Source: Flavobacteriales bacterium UBA6693 (lineage in GTDB: Bacteria; Bacteroidota; Bacteroidia; Flavobacteriales; Weeksellaceae). From it: 64,000 bases of DNA. Position numbers and translations under genes: made by a program. Positions 58,782 through 64,000 of this stretch are shown piece by piece. The stretch's first letter is position 1. Every line of letters begins with the position of its first letter. The notes below the pieces were generated by a model. It had not been told where the DNA came from. It did no database searches and worked only from the letters and a program-made list of their open reading frames with translations. The stretch lies in assembly GCA_002454815.1 (NCBI GenBank), contig DKJL01000017.1, positions 28,902 to 92,901 on the forward strand, given 5' to 3'.

Positions 58782-59072
58782 TTAGCGTGGCAGCAAAATA
58801 TCGTCCACGTCTTTCATTCTGTTCATTACCGAGCGGGCGTAGGAGCAGTGCGGATAAACTTTCCAGCCATTTTCCCGCGCAAAGCGCACGCCTTCTTCCA
58901 CCAGATATTTCCCCATTCCGCGCCCTTCGAATTGCCGGTGTACCAACACAAACGAGATAATTAAACGGTTTTCTTCGGGGATAATAGTGTACGTTAGCCG
59001 GCCGACTTCCTCATCGTCTTTGTGTAAAGTGATCACGCCGCCGTTGCCGGATTGGTTGTTGGTGTAGTTCAT
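58782..59072 (-). CDS. GNAT-family N-acetyltransferase (YjdJ/COG2388-like)
   Basis: A 96-residue minimal acetyltransferase. GRLTYTIIPEENRLIISFVLV leads into VHRQFEGRGMGKYLVEEGVRFA (about 47-68), the acetyl-CoA pyrophosphate-binding loop QFEGRGMG, and ends KVYPHCSYARSVMNR. This short form is typical of the COG2388 group, whose substrate is not known. It has its own terminator and lies apart from the neighbouring genes. Confidence 0.88.
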   Translation of the reverse strand: MNYTNNQSGNGGVITLHKDDEEVGRLTYTIIPEENRLIISFVLVHRQFEGRGMGKYLVEEGVRFARENGWKVYPHCSYARSVMNRMKDVDDILLPR

Positions 59073-59154
59073 AATATAATGTTAATGGTGATTGTGTTTT
59101 AAATAACGTTGCAGTATTGCGCTGCAACAACTGTGCAATCCCACGCTTATTCGG

Positions 59155-59162
59155 TATATTTG
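59155..59162 (+). promoter_or_regulatory. -7 box of the OsmC gene
   Basis: TATATTTG, a perfect TAnnTTTG, 20 bases before the ATG at 59183. It lies within the upstream open frame, which supports the shorter start. Confidence 0.48.
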
Positions 59163-59182
59163 AATTTAAAATACCTTTAAAT

Positions 59183-59611
59183 ATGAAAATCAGCCTGAAC
59201 CGCATTAATGACGAATATCTTTTCGAATGTACCAATTCCCTGGGAAATACCATTTTGCTCGACAATACATCGCACAGCGAAAACTCGCGCGGTGTTTCGC
59301 CGATGGAAACGGTGTTGATGGCCGTGGCAGGCTGCAGCGGAATCGATATGGTTTCTATCCTGAAAAAACAGCGACAGGAAATTACGGGTTTTAGAGCGGA
59401 AGTCACCGGCGACCGCATTCAGGTCGATGAGGCGAAACCTTTCAAAACTATTTTAGTACAGTTTTTTGTCGAAGGAACTATTGATCCCAAAAAAGCAGAG
59501 CGCGCTGCCGGACTTTCTTTTGAAAAATACTGCTCGGTTTCTAAAACTTTTGAACCGAATGTTACCGTGAATTACGAAGTGTACGTCAACGGCGAAAAAG
59601 TGACGGGTTAA
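59183..59611 (+). CDS. OsmC/Ohr family protein
   Basis: A 142-residue protein of the OsmC family of thiol peroxidases. The start MKISLNRINDEYLFEC follows the -7 box. SPMETVLMAVAGCSGIDMVSIL contains the first active Cys (about residue 53), and the second is in YCSVSKTFEPN (about 115-125). It reduces organic hydroperoxides or handles stress-related thiols. The frame is open 22 codons upstream, but that part covers the promoter. Confidence 0.92.
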   Translation: MKISLNRINDEYLFECTNSLGNTILLDNTSHSENSRGVSPMETVLMAVAGCSGIDMVSILKKQRQEITGFRAEVTGDRIQVDEAKPFKTILVQFFVEGTIDPKKAERAAGLSFEKYCSVSKTFEPNVTVNYEVYVNGEKVTG

Positions 59612-59627
59612 CCGAGACAGATCTGTA

Positions 59628-59651
59628 GTTCCCGCTATTTTGGTCGGGAAC
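59628..59651. terminator. Hairpin at the OsmC/GH63 convergence
   Basis: GTTCCCG pairs with CGGGAAC around a 10-base loop, overlapping the last codons of the GH63-like gene. There is no T-run, so it is probably only a weak or factor-dependent end. Confidence 0.35.
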
Positions 59652-62256
59652 CCATTCTCGGCTGTATCAGTTTGGCAATCGTGGCCGTCCAACCGGTTTG
59701 GTGAGAGGCGCCGAGTCCTTTGCCTGTATCGCCGTTAAAATATTCGTAAAAAAAGATATAATCCTTGAAATACGGATCTTGATTAAACAATTGATTTCCG
59801 CCGTTGAAAGGCCGGTTTCCGTTTTCGTCCCGGCTGAAAATGGAATAGAGCCGCTTGCTCAGGTCCAGAGCCACAAAATCCAGATTGCGCATTTGTTTGC
59901 TTCCAGTTGGATATTCTATTTGCAGACTTTCATCATAATAATAATGAAAACGCTGCAGGCTTTCAACGATTAGAAAATTAATTGGAAACCAGATCGGCCC
60001 GCGCCAGTTGCTGTTGCCACCGAACATGCTGCTGTCACTTTCTGCCGGTATATATTTTACACGATAATCATTACTGTCAATGGAGAAAACATAAGGTTCT
60101 TTCTCATAAATTTTGGATAAAGAACGGATACCGTAATCCGAAAGAAACTCCTGTTCGTCCACCATACGCTCCAGCACGCGTTTCAGCCGTGTTTTTCGGA
60201 GAATGCTGACCAGGTGTTTTCCGCCTTTTCCTTCCACTTCCCAATGGGAAACGAGTTCCGCCAGTTGGGGCTTGTTTTTTAAGATCCATTCCATTCTTTT
60301 GCGGAAGTTGGGCAATTTCTGAAGCATTTCGTGGTCGATGATTTCCACGGCGAACAACGGGATCAGTCCTACAATGCTGCGCAGTTTCAGTGATTTCGAA
60401 TCGCCATCGCTCAGCTGAAGTACATCATAGAAAAAGCCGTCTTTCTCGTTCCATAACCCGTTTTTCCGTTCGCCCAAATTTTCCATTGCCTCCGCGATAT
60501 ACAGGTAATGTTCGAAGAATTTGATCGCCATATCCTCGTAAATCGGATTGTACAGCGCGAGTTCCATGGAAATCCGCAACATATTCAGGGCAAACATCGC
60601 CATCCAGCTCGTACCATCGGCCTGCTCCAGATATTCACCATTTTTAAACTGCATATTGCGGTCGAAAGCGCCGATATTATCCAGACCGAGAAAACCGCCC
60701 CCAAAAACGTTTTTCCCGTTTTTATCTTTACGGTTCACCCACCAGGTAAAATTTAACAACAATTTTTGAAAGACACTTTCCAAGAAAGGAACGTCGCCTT
60801 TTCCGTGAAGTTTCTCATCAATTTTATAAACACGGAAAGTAGACCAGGCGTGCACAGGCGGATTCACGTCGCTGAAATCCCATTCGTACGCGGGCAACTG
60901 TCCGTTGGGATGCATGTACCATTCTTTGGTCAGAAGTTTTAACTGATTTTTAGCGAACTCAGCATCCAGAATTGCATACGGTACACAATGAAACGCCAGA
61001 TCCCAGGTAGCAAACCACGGATATTCCCATTTATCAGGCATGGAGATAATATCCTTATTCTGGACGTGTTCCCACTCCGTGTTGCGTATAAATTTACTCG
61101 GATCGCGCGGTTCCTGCTGAACGGGATCACCATGTATCCACTTGGAAACATTGTAATGGTAAAACTGCTTGTTCCAAAGCAGACCGGCGAAGGCCTGACG
61201 CTGAATATTTTTCTCTTCAGCATCGCTGATGCCACTTTGGATGGAATGGTAAAATTCGTCCGCTTCGTGTTGGCGGCGCTGAAATATTTCATCAAAATCA
61301 TAAAAAGCGTTTTCCATTTCGTGCGGACTGAGGCGGAAGTCGAAAAATTCGGTTTGTCCAGCTTCAATTTCTGCTTCGATAAGAAAACTTGCTTTTGTCC
61401 CGGTTTGTTCAGGGTTCACGGCGGTTTCGTCGCCATGTACAAGCAGGCGGTTCAATCCGTCTTTGTAAAATTTCGCATTCGCCGCGCTGTCTTTTACAAT
61501 GGCAGGATTCGTTTCATTGTTGCAGAAGTAGGCGCGTGCACCGGGATCGCGGGAGTATAGCTTCCGCATGGGAATGAAATCGTGGTCAATACCAATCGCA
61601 CCGGATTCCGCTGCGTATAGCCTGGGTTCATAAGTGCCGTAACCCCATTTCCAGTTGTTTCGGAACCAAAGCGTGGGGAGGATGGCCAGAGCAGCTTTTT
61701 TCTGGCTGCGGTTGGCTACCGAAATTCGGATGAGGATATCATCATGGTGAATTTTTGCGTATTCGATGAAGAGGTCGAAATAGTTACCGTTGTCAAAAAT
61801 CCCGGTATCCGCTATTTCATACTCGGGTTCCTGTTTTGTTCTTCTGCGGTTGGTTTTCTTGAGATCATGATAAGGAAAAGCGTTGATCGGATATTTGTAC
61901 ACCATTTTCATGAACGAATGTGTAGGCGTATTGTCAAGATAACAGTAAATTTCTTTCAGGTCTTCACCGTGGTTTCCTTCGTAATTACTCAGTCCGAAAA
62001 AGCGTTCTTTCAGCATTTCATCCTTGTAATTCCAGAAGGAAAAGGCAAAACACAACTGCTGTTTCACATCACAAATGCCGGCAATGCCATCTTCGCTCCA
62101 GCGGTAGGCGCGGCTTAGTGCTTGTTCATACGATGTTGATTCCCAGGCGTTACCATCAGCGCTGTAATCTTCGCGCACCGTGCCCCACTGCCGGTTGCTG
62201 ACGTAGGGTCCCCAGCATTTCCACGATTCCTCCTGCATTCTTTTCCTTTCTTCCAT
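59635..62256 (-). CDS. GH63-like glycosidase (MGH1-like, glucosidase type)
   Basis: An 873-residue soluble enzyme without signal peptide. The N-terminal YVSNRQWGTVREDYSADGNAW (about 19-39) and the (alpha/alpha)6 catalytic barrel in the second half, with WEYPWFATWDLAFHCVPYAI (about 412-431), AYEWDFSDVNPPVHAW (about 460-475), SDYGIRSLSK (about 687-696) and GPIWFPINFLIVE (about 728-740), match the MGH1-like branch of GH63. Members hydrolyse alpha-glucosides such as glucosylglycerate or mannosylglycerate. The real substrate here is unknown. The upstream -7 box is at 62283-62276. Confidence 0.88.
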   Translation of the reverse strand: MEERKRMQEESWKCWGPYVSNRQWGTVREDYSADGNAWESTSYEQALSRAYRWSEDGIAGICDVKQQLCFAFSFWNYKDEMLKERFFGLSNYEGNHGEDLKEIYCYLDNTPTHSFMKMVYKYPINAFPYHDLKKTNRRRTKQEPEYEIADTGIFDNGNYFDLFIEYAKIHHDDILIRISVANRSQKKAALAILPTLWFRNNWKWGYGTYEPRLYAAESGAIGIDHDFIPMRKLYSRDPGARAYFCNNETNPAIVKDSAANAKFYKDGLNRLLVHGDETAVNPEQTGTKASFLIEAEIEAGQTEFFDFRLSPHEMENAFYDFDEIFQRRQHEADEFYHSIQSGISDAEEKNIQRQAFAGLLWNKQFYHYNVSKWIHGDPVQQEPRDPSKFIRNTEWEHVQNKDIISMPDKWEYPWFATWDLAFHCVPYAILDAEFAKNQLKLLTKEWYMHPNGQLPAYEWDFSDVNPPVHAWSTFRVYKIDEKLHGKGDVPFLESVFQKLLLNFTWWVNRKDKNGKNVFGGGFLGLDNIGAFDRNMQFKNGEYLEQADGTSWMAMFALNMLRISMELALYNPIYEDMAIKFFEHYLYIAEAMENLGERKNGLWNEKDGFFYDVLQLSDGDSKSLKLRSIVGLIPLFAVEIIDHEMLQKLPNFRKRMEWILKNKPQLAELVSHWEVEGKGGKHLVSILRKTRLKRVLERMVDEQEFLSDYGIRSLSKIYEKEPYVFSIDSNDYRVKYIPAESDSSMFGGNSNWRGPIWFPINFLIVESLQRFHYYYDESLQIEYPTGSKQMRNLDFVALDLSKRLYSIFSRDENGNRPFNGGNQLFNQDPYFKDYIFFYEYFNGDTGKGLGASHQTGWTATIAKLIQPRMGSRPK

Positions 62257-62596
62257 GAGAGTTTTTCTTGTTAGGCAAAATTAAGTAAATTTAAAAGTAG
62301 TATGTTTTTAGGCCGGTCCGTTATTTATTAAATATCTTATTCTTTTCATTTCCAGACTTTTTGTTTTAAAATAAACAGGAGGCAACGGGCATTAGAATTT
62401 GGTGATCACACCCCATGTTGTCTATTACATTTTAAAAAAATCAAAATCCATTTTTTTTAATGAAACTGAATAGGAGATTATGGCATCACATCTGCACGCA
62501 TAATTATGGCAAACTTGATTTTTCAGGATTTGCTGATCGTATCAAAAAGGTTTCCGCACCGAATGACGCGTAATAGTTTCAAACTGATTTATCGAT
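62257..62596. other. Intergenic region between the GH63-like and desaturase genes
   Basis: 340 bases. It holds the -7 box of the GH63-like gene (TAATTTTG on the minus strand, 62283-62276) and several short AT-rich frames. One frame from 62505 would overlap the desaturase start out of frame, so it is not likely to be real. No repeat or hairpin of note. Confidence 0.5.
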
Positions 62597-63694
62597 ATGA
62601 AGAAGCCATCTTATCATAAAAATAAAGAAGAAAATATCTTATTCAACGAACTTAGAACAAGAGTTAATCAGCGTATAAAAAATATTCCTGAAGACCGTGA
62701 CCGGCTGATTAAAATAAAAGTTTTTCTGTTGCCTCTGCTGTATTTTGCCTGTTATTTCGTCGCTCTTTCGAACGGTGGAAATCCAGCCATATATGCGGGT
62801 GCCTTTGGGCTGATGGGGATTACTCTGGTATTAATTTATCTGAATCTGATCCACGAAGCTGCGCATAACAATATTTTCAAAAATAAAAATTACAATAAAG
62901 CAGTACTTCGCATTTTCGATCTTGTGGGAGCCAACAGTTTTATCTGGGAACGAAGACATATTGTGAGCCATCACAGTTACCCCAATGTCGATGGTTGGGA
63001 TACGGACGTGGAACAGAGTGGCGTTCTGAAGATTTTTCCACACGGAAGTCCAGAAGGTATCCAGAAGTATCAGCACCGTTTTTTCTTTCTAGTTTATCCG
63101 CTGTATCTTTTCAACTGGATGTTTATCCGAGATTTCCGGGATTTTTTTGACGGAAGGCGTGTTATTAGTAAGCTGCAGACCCGTATTCCAAAAACGGAGA
63201 AAATAAAAATGCTGCTCTATAAAGTAGGATATTTTTTTTATCAAATCGCCGTACCGATTTTATTTTTCCAGGTTTCCTGGAAGCTCGCTCTTGGAGCCTG
63301 GGCGGTGCAGATTCTGGTAGCAAGTGTTTTTGCGCTGTTTGTGTTATTGCCACTGCACGCGGTGCCCGAAAACGATTTCCCTTTGACCGATGCAAATGAC
63401 AATTTGCCACATACCTGGCTGCGGCATCAGTTTGAAGTAACCAACGATCTTTCCGAAAATAATCAGTTTTTCCGTTTGGTTTTGGGTAATTTTAATTACC
63501 ACGTCGCGCACCATTTATTTCCCAATTACAGCTACGAGTATTACCACGAAATTACCGATGAAATCCGAGCGTTCGCTCGAGAATATCATTTTCCGTACAA
63601 GCAATATCCGCTCTTCACGGCGCTGCGCAAGCACTATCAGCTGTTGAGATCCAATGCAACTACGGTCGGTCAGGTGATGGAGGAATCGATGTGA
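62597..63694 (+). CDS. Fatty acid desaturase, membrane di-iron type
   Basis: A 365-residue membrane enzyme that inserts double bonds in acyl chains. The three histidine boxes are HEAAH (in LIHEAAHNNIF, about 90), HHSYPNVDGWD preceded by RHIVSH (about 121-134) and HVAHHLFPNYSYEYYHE (about 301-317). Four or so transmembrane helices lie between. The pattern fits acyl-lipid desaturases such as those making delta-5 or delta-9 fatty acids for membrane fluidity. The neighbouring short-chain dehydrogenase is convergent and probably unrelated. Confidence 0.93.
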   Translation: MKKPSYHKNKEENILFNELRTRVNQRIKNIPEDRDRLIKIKVFLLPLLYFACYFVALSNGGNPAIYAGAFGLMGITLVLIYLNLIHEAAHNNIFKNKNYNKAVLRIFDLVGANSFIWERRHIVSHHSYPNVDGWDTDVEQSGVLKIFPHGSPEGIQKYQHRFFFLVYPLYLFNWMFIRDFRDFFDGRRVISKLQTRIPKTEKIKMLLYKVGYFFYQIAVPILFFQVSWKLALGAWAVQILVASVFALFVLLPLHAVPENDFPLTDANDNLPHTWLRHQFEVTNDLSENNQFFRLVLGNFNYHVAHHLFPNYSYEYYHEITDEIRAFAREYHFPYKQYPLFTALRKHYQLLRSNATTVGQVMEESM

Positions 63695-63750
63695 TTTCAT
63701 AAAAGAACCGCAGTAAGTATAAAGAACTTCCGGCCCGAATTTAAATTAAA

Positions 63751-64000
63751 TTAATCCATCTTATTGTACTTGCGCATCAGGTTTTCATAGAAATTCTGCG
63801 GTAGAAACCATTTTAAAGGGACGCCGATGCGCTGACCAAATTTCCCGAAATAATAATGCGCTTTCCAGGATTTTTTATGGATGAGCCGCTCGATATATTG
63901 TGCCACTTCCAAGGGTTCAGTACCTCCATCCACATGCGAATTCATAAGTCCGTACACTTTCTCGAAAACAGCTCGATACGGTGCAGAAACCGATGTTCTT
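63751..64000 (-). CDS. Short-chain dehydrogenase/reductase (C-terminal part, runs off window)
   Basis: The last 82 codons are visible; the gene continues past the window. The C-terminal segment RTSVSAPYRAVFEKVYGLMN, then EPLEVAQYIERLI and KAHYYFGKFGQRIGVPLKWFLP is typical of the end of SDR-family oxidoreductases of the DltE/YdfG-like branch. The catalytic Tyr-x-x-x-Lys and the nucleotide-binding motif lie outside the window, so only the family can be named. Confidence 0.75.
   Translation of the reverse strand, partial: RTSVSAPYRAVFEKVYGLMNSHVDGGTEPLEVAQYIERLIHKKSWKAHYYFGKFGQRIGVPLKWFLPQNFYENLMRKYNKMD

Noticed and set aside
62505..62620. A 37-codon frame upstream of the desaturase
   Set aside because: It overlaps the start of the desaturase gene in another frame and has no upstream signals.
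1..64000. CRISPR arrays, prophage, insertion sequences, tRNA genes
   Set aside because: No regularly spaced repeats, integrase or transposase frames, or tRNA cloverleafs with CCA-type ends were seen on either strand by reading; a tRNA scan would settle short cases.

Overview
The window looks like a chromosomal segment of a Bacteroidota bacterium, most likely a flavobacterium of the Chryseobacterium/Kaistella group (Weeksellaceae). This rests on a SusC/SusD pair, a secreted protein with a type IX secretion C-terminal signal, family members known mainly from flavobacteria (an IPExxxVDY protein between rnc and pyk, DUF6702, HYC_CC_PP, a Met-rich multicopper oxidase), and many start regions preceded by the Bacteroidota promoter pattern TTTG-N20-TAnnTTTG instead of E. 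coli-type boxes. The genus is inference. No tRNA, rRNA operon, insertion sequence, prophage or CRISPR array was seen; the one RNA gene that can be named is RNase P RNA.

Layout. 1-3.3 kb: start of a SusD-like lipoprotein and its SusC partner (minus). 3.4-7.6 kb: rnhB (plus), then yidC and pyrG (minus). 7.7-14 kb: a lipoprotein of unknown function, a DUF892 ferritin-like protein, a PAP2 membrane protein, radA, an ACP phosphodiesterase-like protein, DUF6702 and HupE/UreJ, interspersed with two kinds of palindromic intergenic repeat. 14-19 kb: M1 metallopeptidase, groES-groEL, then a possible small RNA. 19-23.4 kb: operon acpP-fabF-rnc-IPExxxVDY-pyk (minus). 23.6-28.6 kb: T9SS-exported protein, formimidoylglutamase, and PaaA/PaaE without PaaB, C or D. 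29-34.4 kb: clpB, a PEGA-like lipoprotein with a disrupted start, and an ABC-F ATPase. 34.4-38 kb: agmatinase and arginine decarboxylase (putrescine synthesis), separated by a DUF2089/membrane-protein pair and a decayed gene. 38-41.5 kb: thiamine pyrophosphokinase, cobalamin adenosyltransferase, remnants of an ECF sigma locus, a hydrolase, ribokinase. 41.5-50.4 kb: DUF4241, valS, DUF1573, PPK2, rnpB, MscS, sucC and a phosphatidylserine decarboxylase. 50.4-55 kb: a copper-handling block (multicopper oxidase, DUF305, DUF3347, HYC_CC_PP, azurin). 55-58.6 kb: a tight minus-strand run from class II HMG-CoA reductase through a 56-residue membrane protein and DUF423 to SMR and EamA transporters. 58.7-64 kb: GNAT, OsmC, a GH63-like glycosidase, a fatty acid desaturase and a truncated short-chain dehydrogenase.

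Most genes are housekeeping. The less ordinary content is between genes: two families of repeat that keep their arms but swap the central hairpin (7.7/10.6 kb and 14.0/49.1 kb), a promoter with two tandem TTGTACAA palindromes driving a very short terminated transcript (19.0 kb), a second short terminated unit before the ABC-F gene (32.3 kb), and at least two decayed genes (36.4 and 39.4 kb). All functional calls come from reading motifs; no database search was made.
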